This document shows positions 26,004-33,905 of a DNA stretch of 56,577 bases, one piece after another. Below the pieces are notes generated by a model. That model was given only the letters and a program-made list of their open reading frames with translations, was not told the origin of the DNA and ran no database searches. The DNA lies in NCBI GenBank assembly GCA_016874115.1, contig VGVA01000004.1, forward strand, positions 1-56,577. The letters run 5' to 3'. Source of the stretch: Gammaproteobacteria bacterium (GTDB lineage: Bacteria; Pseudomonadota; Gammaproteobacteria; Methylococcales; Methylomonadaceae). The stretch's first letter is position 1. Each line of letters starts with the position of its first letter. A program made the position numbers and the translations under genes.

Positions 26004-27273
26004 GGCTTGCTCCTGATAAGGCTAGTTCGATGGCAGATAAGACTTCCGTTGTGCTGGGCAATCCGGCATCGCGTAATTTTTTTAAGCGTATGGCGACCAC
26101 ATTATCGGTGCGGTAAGCATGGCCAACATGGTCAATTCCGGGTGTGCCGACGGGGATGAAAACGTCCGGTTCTTTGTCGAAAGCCATGCCGCAACGGCCA
26201 ACCACAATAGTCGGAATATCACACAAGGGCGGCTTGGCATTGACATTAAACGCCTGCACCCACAGCAGCACGTCTGCCTCGCCGTTGCTTATCATCGTTT
26301 TGCTGTCGTAAAGGTACGGGTCGTAGATGGGATAACTTTTATAGAAACTAACCCGTGCCGGATAACCCGTCGTCCATCCGCAAACCTGGTTCGCGGTCAG
26401 GTCGCCTTCCTTGCCTGCCAGCGGCAAGCCGGAGCAGCGCGTACCCTTATTATTGATGTCTTTAATCATCTCCGAAACCGTCTGCACGATGAGTTCGGCA
26501 TGATTATTAATCCCTAATGCCCCTGCGCCCCAAGTTATCACCCCGTATTTGGCGGCCAGGAGCTTATCCGCCAAGGCCTGCAAATCAGCAACATTAATCC
26601 CGCCCGCCTGTTCAGCGCGAATCGGCTGGCCTTTCACCAACGCCCGTAACACCGCCACCACTTCCGGCAAAGCGGCATCGTCACAGGCCAGCACTTGCGC
26701 TTTCTGTCCGCTGGGTGAAGTCGAAGCTGCGCCGGACGGCGCTTTGCCCAGATAAACCACCTGCCGTTGTTGGACATCCGCCAAGTGCATGGCGTTGTCC
26801 CACAGATAACGCTGAAAAAAGCGCGGCACGACAGTTTCAAGGTCTGTACCTACAACCAGCAAGACATCGCAACGGTTTTTAACTTCCGCCAAAGTCGTGT
26901 TCATCCAGCCGGAATCTTGCAGGGTAAGGAAGTTATTGCGGGCGGCATTGAAGCCCATGTTATCCACCACCGCGCCGATGCGGTCAGCCAGCGACAACAA
27001 CGCTCTCATGCCATTAACATCCGTGGCGCAGCCTCCGATGATGGGTTGTTTTGCGGAATACAAGAACTCAGCCGCTCTCGCCGCCGCTCCACTTAAGCTG
27101 ACGGTTTTACCGTCTATCTTGGCTTCTTTATCGCCAAGAGTTTGCTCGAAGCCCATTGCATTTACCGCACAGCCGTTATGCGTTAAGCGGATAGTAGAGC
27201 CTTCCACCTGTACCGTTAAATCGTCCGTGCCGACACCGCAGAAAGGGCTTGGCACTTCATTAATTTCAGTCAC
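25993..27273 (-). CDS. fhcB: Formyltransferase/hydrolase complex subunit B, FhcB
   Basis: The 426-residue protein is related to the molybdopterin subunit FwdB of formylmethanofuran dehydrogenases. The methanogen enzyme starts with a CPFCGTLCDD iron-sulphur motif, whereas here the segment reads SPFCGVGTDD, retaining only one of the three cysteines. This fits the non-redox bacterial Fhc complex. Two GTG codons (27279, 27273) compete. AAGGAG directly abuts the first and is 5 bp from the second, so 27273 is chosen. First gene of the operon. Confidence 0.93.
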   Translation of the reverse strand: MTEINEVPSPFCGVGTDDLTVQVEGSTIRLTHNGCAVNAMGFEQTLGDKEAKIDGKTVSLSGAAARAAEFLYSAKQPIIGGCATDVNGMRALLSLADRIGAVVDNMGFNAARNNFLTLQDSGWMNTTLAEVKNRCDVLLVVGTDLETVVPRFFQRYLWDNAMHLADVQQRQVVYLGKAPSGAASTSPSGQKAQVLACDDAALPEVVAVLRALVKGQPIRAEQAGGINVADLQALADKLLAAKYGVITWGAGALGINNHAELIVQTVSEMIKDINNKGTRCSGLPLAGKEGDLTANQVCGWTTGYPARVSFYKSYPIYDPYLYDSKTMISNGEADVLLWVQAFNVNAKPPLCDIPTIVVGRCGMAFDKEPDVFIPVGTPGIDHVGHAYRTDNVVAIRLKKLRDAGLPSTTEVLSAIELALSGASHAN

Positions 27274-27328
27274 TTGCACTCCTTATTAATGCATGTAATC
27301 AGTTTATTAATGCCCCGTAAGCTTCCTG

Positions 27329-28006
27329 TTAAACGATAACGCCATCTTCCATGTGCAGCACTTTGCCCATTTTAGATGCTAAATCGTGATCGTGCGTGAC
27401 GATGAGGAAGCTGACATTCAGTTCATTATTTAATTCCAGCATCAACTGGAAAACCTGTTCCGCGGTTTTGCTATCCAGATTGCCGGTAGGCTCATCAGCC
27501 AACACCACATTCGGGTTATTAATTAATGCCCTGGCAACCGCTGCGCGTTGGCGCTCGCCTCCGGAAAGTTCACCGGGTTTATGTTCGATACGATGTCCCA
27601 AGCCGACCCGTTGCAGCAATCGCACCGCATTCCGGCGCGCATCAGCTACCGATTGCCCGCCGATTAATAAGGGCATGGCAACATTTTCCAGCACGGTAAA
27701 CTCGCCCAGCAAGTGATGGAACTGGTAAATAAACCCCAAAGACCGGTTGCGTAATTGCGCTAAAGCCATTGAATTAACGTCATTAATATTAACACCGTTC
27801 AGCGTAACTTTCCCGCCTGTGGGCTTTTCCAGTCCGCCTAAAAGATGCAGTAAAGTGCTTTTTCCGGAACCCGACGCTCCCATGATGGCAACGCACTCAC
27901 CGGAATAAATCTGCAAATTTACGCCTTTTAATACCGTAACGTCCAGACCGCCCTGGTCATAGCGCATGGTTAGATTTTCACAGGCTAACACACAGGCTTT
28001 ATTCAT
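27329..28006 (-). CDS. lolD: Lipoprotein-releasing ABC transporter ATPase LolD
   Basis: The 225-residue ABC ATPase drives release of outer-membrane lipoproteins to LolA. Walker [12 protein letters not shown], signature [15 protein letters not shown] and Walker [13 protein letters not shown] are complete, and the family-specific [21 protein letters not shown] precedes the signature. It overlaps the permease gene by 8 bp. Transcription ends just before fhcB, and no clear terminator separates them. Confidence 0.94.
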   Translation of the reverse strand: MNKACVLACENLTMRYDQGGLDVTVLKGVNLQIYSGECVAIMGASGSGKSTLLHLLGGLEKPTGGKVTLNGVNINDVNSMALAQLRNRSLGFIYQFHHLLGEFTVLENVAMPLLIGGQSVADARRNAVRLLQRVGLGHRIEHKPGELSGGERQRAAVARALINNPNVVLADEPTGNLDSKTAEQVFQLMLELNNELNVSFLIVTHDHDLASKMGKVLHMEDGVIV

Positions 28007-29246
28007 AGCGCAAGACTTCCGCAGGATTGACTTTGGACGCCTGCCAGGCAGGATAAATGGTGGCTATTAACGACAATAAAAACGCCATCGCTGCAATGGT
28101 ATAAACATCAGACCAGATTAATTTAGACGGCAAATCGCTGATGTAGTAAACATCAGCCGGTAAGAAGTTGAGTTTGAAGGCTTTTTCAATGCCGCTTACA
28201 ATTTGTCCGGCATTCAGCGCCAGCAATACGCCGCCGATGGTGCCGATGATGGTGCCGGTTACCCCAATGATAGTCCCAAGCACCATGAATATTCCCATGA
28301 CCGACCGCGAAGTCAGCCCCTGGGTTTTGAGGATGGCGATATCGCCGCGCTTATCGGTAACGACCATCACCAGGGTCGAAACGATATTAAAAGCAGCGAC
28401 CGCGACTATCAGTAACAGAATGATAAACATGACTGTTTTTTCGGTTTTAATGGCCTTGAAGAAATTTTCGTGCGCCATCGTCCAATCGCTGACGATATAT
28501 TGTCCGCTCAACTCAGAACTCAAAGTTTGCGTGATTCTCGGTGCATTAAAGACATCGTCCAGTTTGATGCGCAGACCGGAAACCGCCGACTCCAGCCGGA
28601 ACAACTTGGCGGCGTCGTCAATATGAATCAACGCCATGTTGCGGTCGTATTCGTACATGCCGACTTTAAAAATGCCGACCACGTTAAAGCGCCGCATTCT
28701 TGGCACTACGCCTGCCGGTGTTGAATTGACCTGCGGGCTGATAATGGTGATCTTGTCGCCCACAAAAGTACTGAGGTATTTAGCCAGCTCTGCGCCCAAG
28801 ACGATGTTGTATTCGCCGGGGATTAAGTCCGTCAATTTGCCTTCCTGCATGTGATTGGCGACTTCCGAAACATTTGCTTCATAATCCGGCATAACGCCGT
28901 TCAGCATGGTGCCGCTGACGCGCCGATCGGCATTAATCATCACCTGTCCATTAATGAACGGCGCAGAACTTTGCACATGCGGCTGGTTTTTGATGCGGCT
29001 TTCCGCTTCCGGCCAGTTTTCCAGTTGACCGTAGAGACCGGTCAGCGTGGCGTGAGCGGTCATGCCTAAAATACGTTGCCGTAATTCCGCCTCAAAACCG
29101 TTCATGACCGACAGCACAGTGATTAATGCGGTTACACCGAGCGCAATACCCATGATGGATGTCAAGGTGATGAATGATATAAATTGGGTGCGGCGTTTGG
29201 CGCGCGTATAGCGCAAACCGATATAAAAAATAAGGGGTTTAAACAT
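27999..29246 (-). CDS. lolC: Lipoprotein-releasing system permease LolC/LolE
   Basis: The 415-residue inner-membrane permease begins [21 protein letters not shown], with one N-terminal and three C-terminal membrane segments around a large periplasmic MacB-like domain, the LolC/E layout. It lies upstream of lolD and overlaps it. Only one permease gene is present, whereas enteric bacteria have lolC and lolE flanking lolD, so this may act as a LolF-type homodimer unless a second copy exists elsewhere. Confidence 0.92.
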   Translation of the reverse strand: MFKPLIFYIGLRYTRAKRRTQFISFITLTSIMGIALGVTALITVLSVMNGFEAELRQRILGMTAHATLTGLYGQLENWPEAESRIKNQPHVQSSAPFINGQVMINADRRVSGTMLNGVMPDYEANVSEVANHMQEGKLTDLIPGEYNIVLGAELAKYLSTFVGDKITIISPQVNSTPAGVVPRMRRFNVVGIFKVGMYEYDRNMALIHIDDAAKLFRLESAVSGLRIKLDDVFNAPRITQTLSSELSGQYIVSDWTMAHENFFKAIKTEKTVMFIILLLIVAVAAFNIVSTLVMVVTDKRGDIAILKTQGLTSRSVMGIFMVLGTIIGVTGTIIGTIGGVLLALNAGQIVSGIEKAFKLNFLPADVYYISDLPSKLIWSDVYTIAAMAFLLSLIATIYPAWQASKVNPAEVLRYE

Positions 29247-29249
29247 TAA

Positions 29250-29687
29250 TTAAGGGGTTAGCGAAAGAGTATTAGTTTTTTTACACTGCGGACAATAACC
29301 GTACAGGTATAAGCCGTGCGCCGTTAAATCATAGCCTAAACGGTCGGCAATCTTTTTTTGCTGCGATTCGATAATATTATCGGTAAATTCATCCACTTTA
29401 CCGCATTTAATACACATGATATGATCGTGATGATCGCCATCGGACAATTCGAAGACGGAATTGCCGCCTTCAAAATGATGGCGCGTGACCAAACCGGCCG
29501 CTTCGAATTGAGTTAATACCCGGTAGACGGTCGCCAAGCCGATTTCTTCATCTTCGCTCAATAAGATTTTGTAGACCTGCTCTGCCGTCAAATGCCGGTC
29601 GGTGGTTTGATTCTCCAGGATTTGCAGAATTTTAACGCGGGGTAACGTGACTTTTAGGCCAGCATTCCGTAGATCATGGGTTTCCAT
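29250..29687 (-). CDS. fur: Ferric uptake regulator Fur
   Basis: The 145-residue regulator has an N-terminal winged helix (LPRVKILQIL, LATVYRVLTQFEAAGLV) and the metal sites DGDHHDHIMCIKCGKVDEF plus CPQC near the C terminus. Two ATGs lie 6 bp apart. GGAG abuts the first (29693) and is 6 bp from the second (29687), so the second, giving METHDLR, is preferred. It is divergent from bamE, the usual gammaproteobacterial arrangement. Its likely target in this window is the feo operon. Confidence 0.95.
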   Translation of the reverse strand: METHDLRNAGLKVTLPRVKILQILENQTTDRHLTAEQVYKILLSEDEEIGLATVYRVLTQFEAAGLVTRHHFEGGNSVFELSDGDHHDHIMCIKCGKVDEFTDNIIESQQKKIADRLGYDLTAHGLYLYGYCPQCKKTNTLSLTP

Positions 29688-30000
29688 TATCATCTCCAGT
29701 ACAGCGCCAGTGAATTGCCATCATTAATTGTATTTGAATATCTGGTTTAGTTAATTCGCACATTGTAGCCTGTTTTGCCGGATGCCTGACAGCCTATTGC
29801 GTAAACTGTCATGTCGGGCGGCTAACCTATAAAAAACGGTTTCTTACTCATTAATAAGCGGTAATTTACGCGAAACCGGTAACGCAACCGTATCATTGCT
29901 ATGCTAATGGAGGGGTAAGCGACTGTCTATTCAATGGCTATTATAGGATAATCAGCCGACATCCTGTATGATTCTTATTTTGTTTCAGACTAGCTCAATC
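29688..30000. other. fur/bamE divergent promoter region
   Basis: This 313-bp AT-rich spacer must hold the promoters of fur (minus) and bamE (plus). It contains ATTAAT hexamers and TATAGGATAAT-like -10 material near 29942. No convincing Fur box, RNA gene or terminator was seen. Confidence 0.5.
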
Positions 30001-30507
30001 ATGAGAAGTGCCCCAATTTGTATTTTTCTTATAGGCGTACTGCCTCTATTTTCGTGTACTTCGGTATTAAATAATCTGCCTGGCGTCTATAAAATTCCCA
30101 TTCAGCAAGGGAATATCATCGATCAAAACATGATCGACCAAATCCGCCCCAATATGACCGAACGTCAGGTTTTGTATATTTTAGGTTCACCCATGATGAC
30201 GGATGCTTTTCATCAAAAGCACTGGGATTATTTGTATTCCAATCAACCCAGCGGTGAAGACCGCCAACAAAAAAAGATCTCCATATTGTTCGACGAGAAC
30301 GATTTGGTCAGCGGCATTCAAGGCGATTTTAAGCCCAGCTCGGAAGAGGTGACCAAACCTTCCGATGAAAGCACGGTGGATGTGCCCAAACGCGACATCG
30401 AATTAACCATGTGGCAAAAGATTAAAAGCTTATTCGGTTTCGATATTATCGACGATGTCGCATCCAAACCGGCAGACAGCGGATCGCAGTTTAAGAAGCA
30501 GTTATAA
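30001..30507 (+). CDS. bamE: Outer-membrane assembly lipoprotein BamE
   Basis: Starting at ATG 30001 the 168-residue protein has a lipoprotein signal ending LFSC (Cys19), followed by the BamE/SmpA core with GVYKIPIQQGNIID, IRPNMTERQVLYILGSP and WDYLYS. An acidic C-terminal extension of about 60 residues after the core is longer than in E. coli (113 residues). An upstream ATG at 29968 would bury the signal peptide and is rejected. It works in the BAM complex inserting outer-membrane barrels such as BtuB. Confidence 0.93.
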   Translation: MRSAPICIFLIGVLPLFSCTSVLNNLPGVYKIPIQQGNIIDQNMIDQIRPNMTERQVLYILGSPMMTDAFHQKHWDYLYSNQPSGEDRQQKKISILFDENDLVSGIQGDFKPSSEEVTKPSDESTVDVPKRDIELTMWQKIKSLFGFDIIDDVASKPADSGSQFKKQL

Positions 30508-30528
30508 GCATTTCATTAATGAAGTAGA

Positions 30529-30831
30529 TTATTGTTTCGACGCCCTGATTCTGCGGGCGTCTTTGGGATCGCGGCGTAAGGGTCGGTAAATTTCTATCCG
30601 GTCGCCGTCTGTAAGCGGTTGATCCAACTTGACAACTGCACCGAAAACACCGACAGTCAGCGTTGTCTGATCAATGTCGGGAAAGCGGGTTAAAAACCCG
30701 GATGCATGGATGGCTTGCCCGACGGTAGCATCTTTGGGCAAATTAACCGCTACAATTACCTGCTCGTCCGGTTTGGCGTAAGCGACTTCAACCGTAACGA
30801 CCGAGGCGTCTCCATCGTATTCATTAACCAT
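30529..30831 (-). CDS. rnfH: RnfH family protein (UPF0125)
   Basis: The 100-residue ubiquitin-like-fold protein has VEVAYAKPDEQV, GFLTRFPDID, VGVFGAVVKLDQPLTDGDRIEIYRPL and DPKDARRIRA, the usual RnfH features (given here as separate short motifs). It starts 8 bp inside the ratA end, and this ratA-rnfH pair next to smpB and bamE is widely conserved in gammaproteobacteria. Function is unclear. Confidence 0.92.
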   Translation of the reverse strand: MVNEYDGDASVVTVEVAYAKPDEQVIVAVNLPKDATVGQAIHASGFLTRFPDIDQTTLTVGVFGAVVKLDQPLTDGDRIEIYRPLRRDPKDARRIRASKQ

Positions 30832-31255
30832 ATACGTCTTTGGCGCGGCTGGTAAAAGACGTTACCATCGTATTGCAGATCTGGTTGAACACCGCGCCAA
30901 AAGCCAGATTAGCCAACGCACCCGGCATTTCGAATTCCAAATCAAGAGAAATTTTGCTGGCGTCCTCTCTGAGCGGCAGAAAATCCCAGACGCCTTCTAG
31001 ATGCGAAAACGGACCGTGCAACAAAGACACAGTAATTCTTTCCCCGGCTGTAATGGCGTTGCGGGTACCGAAAGTTTTATTAAATCCGCCTTTGGCGATC
31101 ATTAATTCGGCTTCGACGATATTATCTTCACGTTTAAGTATCCGGCTGCCGCTGCACCACGGTAAAAATTGCGGATAAGCTTCGATATCATTAACCAAAT
31201 CGAACATTTGGCTAGACGAATACTTCACCAACGCACTTTTTTGCACCAACGTCAT
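30824..31255 (-). CDS. ratA: RatA/COQ10-type START-domain protein
   Basis: The 143-residue protein has VKYSSSQMFDLVNDIEAYP, FLPWCSGSRIL and FLPLREDASKISLDLEFEM, typical of the polyketide-cyclase/START family called RatA in E. coli (binds 50S subunits) or COQ10 in ubiquinone handling. The role is ambiguous between these two. It is conserved next to rnfH and smpB. Its start lies 3 bp downstream of the stop of the NSS transporter gene on the same strand. Confidence 0.9.
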   Translation of the reverse strand: MTLVQKSALVKYSSSQMFDLVNDIEAYPQFLPWCSGSRILKREDNIVEAELMIAKGGFNKTFGTRNAITAGERITVSLLHGPFSHLEGVWDFLPLREDASKISLDLEFEMPGALANLAFGAVFNQICNTMVTSFTSRAKDVYG

Positions 31256-31258
31256 AGA

Positions 31259-32623
31259 TTAGAGTACGCCCACGACGTTCAAAAACACCAGGAATACCGC
31301 TGCCGGCGCTATAAATTTTACTAAAAATTTCCACACGGCGTAGCTGAGATGTTCGCCCGGCAAATCCAATTCTTCTTTACTGTGCTCTTGATGCATGATC
31401 CAGCCGGCAAAGACGGCAATGCAAAAACCGCCGACAGGCAGCATCAAATTGGCGGTCAGATAATCGACCAGCTCAAAGAAAGTGCGCTCGAACAGTTTGA
31501 CGTTTTTCCAGGCATTGAATGAAAACACGGTGCCAAAACCCAGCAACCAAGCCACCAAACCTGAATAAACACAGGCTTTCGTTCTGGTTAAACCTTTGTT
31601 TTCAATTAACCAAGCCACCGCCGGTTCTACCAGTGAAATCGACGATGTTAATGCGGCAAACACCAGAGCAATAAAAAACAGTACACCGAACAGCCAGCCG
31701 CCGAACATATTGCCGAAGGCAATCGGCAGGGTTTCAAACACCAAACCGGGTCCGGAATTGGGATGCAAACCATTACTGAATACGATGGGGAATATGGCGA
31801 GTCCCGCCAGCAAGGCAACAACAGTATCCGCTCCTGCAATAATCACGGCGGACTTGGCAATCGATACGTTTTTCGGCAAATAAGCGCCGTACACCATAAT
31901 TGCACCCATACCCAGACTCAGACTGAAGAAAGCCTGCCCCATCGCCACCAGCACGGAATTGGCTGTTAACTTCGTAAAATCGGGTTTAAATAAGAAATCC
32001 AGCCCCTTAAAATAACCGTCGGTAGTCATGGCGTAACCAACCAGTAAAAACATCAAAGCAAACAATCCAGGCATTAATAACCTGACCGATTGCTCAAAGC
32101 CTTTCTCTAAGCCTCTTGCCACAATTACCATGGTCGCCAGCATAAATACGCTGTGCCAAAAGATTAATTGCATCGGGCTGGCGACAAAATTATCGAAAAT
32201 CGCCTTAACCTCGCTGGCGTTAGCGCCGGAAAAACTGCCGAAGAACGCCTTGACGACATACGCCGTCGACCATCCGGCAATGACGCTGTAATACGACAGA
32301 ATCAAAAAACCGGCAGCAACGCCCATCCAACCCAGATAATGCCAGTTAAGATCCGCACCGGCTTCCTCGGTTAAAATTTCCATCGTGTGAATCGGATTTT
32401 CCTTACTGCGCCGTCCCAGCATGATTTCCGCCATCATTAATGGCACGCCGATCAACAATACGCATAAGAGATAAACCAATACAAAAGCGCCGCCGCCGTT
32501 TTCGCCGGTCACATAGGGAAATTTCCAGATATTGCCCAAACCGACAGCCGAACCGGTCGCCGCCAGGATAAACGCAAACCGTGAAGACCATTCAATCTGT
32601 TGGGATTTCTTATCGTCAGCCAT
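31259..32623 (-). CDS. Sodium-dependent transporter of the NSS (SNF) family
   Basis: The 454-residue membrane protein begins with WSSRFAFILAATGSAVGLGN and FPYVTGENGGGAFVLVYL, the first helix and Na-binding region of LeuT-type neurotransmitter:sodium symporters. Around 11-12 hydrophobic segments follow, as in bacterial homologues such as MhsT and TnaT. The likely substrate is an amino acid; which one cannot be read from the sequence. It is head to head with smpB, 96 bp apart. Confidence 0.92.
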   Translation of the reverse strand: MADDKKSQQIEWSSRFAFILAATGSAVGLGNIWKFPYVTGENGGGAFVLVYLLCVLLIGVPLMMAEIMLGRRSKENPIHTMEILTEEAGADLNWHYLGWMGVAAGFLILSYYSVIAGWSTAYVVKAFFGSFSGANASEVKAIFDNFVASPMQLIFWHSVFMLATMVIVARGLEKGFEQSVRLLMPGLFALMFLLVGYAMTTDGYFKGLDFLFKPDFTKLTANSVLVAMGQAFFSLSLGMGAIMVYGAYLPKNVSIAKSAVIIAGADTVVALLAGLAIFPIVFSNGLHPNSGPGLVFETLPIAFGNMFGGWLFGVLFFIALVFAALTSSISLVEPAVAWLIENKGLTRTKACVYSGLVAWLLGFGTVFSFNAWKNVKLFERTFFELVDYLTANLMLPVGGFCIAVFAGWIMHQEHSKEELDLPGEHLSYAVWKFLVKFIAPAAVFLVFLNVVGVL

Positions 32624-32719
32624 ACTACTGCATCCTTATTGAAACGCCATTATTATTAGCATATCGAGTAAAATGGCAAGATTATAGCTAATACGCCGGA
32701 ATTAATCGCTTACCACTTT

Positions 32720-33202
32720 ATGGCCGATAAGAAATCATCTAAAAAACAGGCAGGCAACGCCACCATTGCCGTTAACCGGCAGGCCACGCACGAATATCAC
32801 ATTGAGGAACGCTTTGAAGCCGGCATTGTGCTGGAGGGCTGGGAAGTTAAGAGCCTTCGCGAAGGTAAAGTGCAATTGAAAGAAAGTTACGTAACGTTGA
32901 AACGCGGTGAAGCCTGGCTGGAGCGCGCTCATATCTCACCCTTGCTGTCGGCATCTACGCATGTTAACCCGGATGCTATCCGTAAAAAAAAGCTGCTGCT
33001 TAACCGGCACGAGCTTAATAAACTCATCGGCTCGGTCGAACGCAAAGGTTATACCTGCATTCCGTTGTCTATGTATTGGAAGAAAGGTCGCGCTAAATTG
33101 GAAATCGGTCTGGCAAAGGGAAAACAACTGCACGATAAACGCGCCGCCGCCAAAGACCGCGACTGGCAGCGCGAAAAAGCGCGGATTATGAAACACGGCT
33201 AA
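32720..33202 (+). CDS. smpB: SsrA-binding protein SmpB
   Basis: The 160-residue partner of tmRNA rescues stalled ribosomes. It has the N-terminal oligonucleotide-binding fold motifs [45 protein letters not shown]-like and a basic C-terminal tail ([16 protein letters not shown]). The ssrA gene is not in the window. It is divergent from the NSS transporter and 29 bp upstream of the HopJ-like gene. Confidence 0.96.
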   Translation: MADKKSSKKQAGNATIAVNRQATHEYHIEERFEAGIVLEGWEVKSLREGKVQLKESYVTLKRGEAWLERAHISPLLSASTHVNPDAIRKKKLLLNRHELNKLIGSVERKGYTCIPLSMYWKKGRAKLEIGLAKGKQLHDKRAAAKDRDWQREKARIMKHG

Positions 33203-33231
33203 GAATTCATTAATCAATCATTAATAAAACC

Positions 33232-33594
33232 ATGACACTTGCTAAATTTATCGAAAAAATCATTCATGGCGAACCGATCAGCTTTCATGAAACCATCGTA
33301 GTTATCACTGAAAATTATCATTATCAGCCTACTGAATTCAGCAACGGACTGGGTGAAGATGCGCTGGCGAATCCGCCGGGCGTTAATGAAGGCTCCTGCA
33401 AAATTTTCGCCTTCGCCCATCTGCACCGGTTGAGCAAGGAACAAACCTTACGGCTGTTCGGCGATTATTACACAAAGGATGTTATGCTCAACCCGCAAGG
33501 CAACGACCATCAGAACATCCGCCGTTTTATGCGCGACGGATGGGATGGTATTCGCTTTAAAAACACGGTGTTAACGCCGATGAAAGCCGATTAA
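33232..33594 (+). CDS. HopJ type III effector-like protein
   Basis: The 120-residue protein matches the HopJ family: FHETIVVITENYHYQPTEF, NEGSCKIFAFAHLHRLS, LRLFGDYYTKDV and NIRRFMRDGWDGI. Despite the name, members are widespread in free-living gammaproteobacteria without type III secretion, and the function is unknown. Probably co-transcribed with smpB. Confidence 0.88.
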   Translation: MTLAKFIEKIIHGEPISFHETIVVITENYHYQPTEFSNGLGEDALANPPGVNEGSCKIFAFAHLHRLSKEQTLRLFGDYYTKDVMLNPQGNDHQNIRRFMRDGWDGIRFKNTVLTPMKAD

Positions 33595-33680
33595 TCATTA
33601 ATGGCTTGCTATATTTGGGAGTGTCCTTATGAAATACACTATCGCATGACGATTTGGGCTGCAGAAAGCAGGCGTTCGGT

Positions 33681-33905
33681 TTATCTTTCAACCCACTCGT
33701 ACAATTCGATTAATGCCGGATCACACTGGCAGCAGCCAGAGGAACAGGATGTGCCGGACGGTAGTTTTTTAACATAGCCTTTGGCAATCCACTTCTCCAA
33801 CATACCCCGTAAAGCGTCGCCCTCGATATGAAAGCGGTCTTGCATATCTTTTAATGCAACGCGTTTTTGATCGCGCAGATAGTCGCGCAATTCGGATAAA
33901 ATCAT
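33681..33905 (-). CDS. feoC: FeoC-like regulator of ferrous iron transport
   Basis: From ATG 33905, overlapping the feoB stop by 3 bp (ATGA), the 74-residue protein has a winged-helix fold (ILSELRDYLRDQKRVALKDM) and a cysteine cluster SCSSGCCQC that can hold an Fe-S centre. A longer frame to 33956 lies inside feoB and is rejected. It probably stabilises FeoB or senses iron or oxygen. Confidence 0.88.
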   Translation of the reverse strand: MILSELRDYLRDQKRVALKDMQDRFHIEGDALRGMLEKWIAKGYVKKLPSGTSCSSGCCQCDPALIELYEWVER

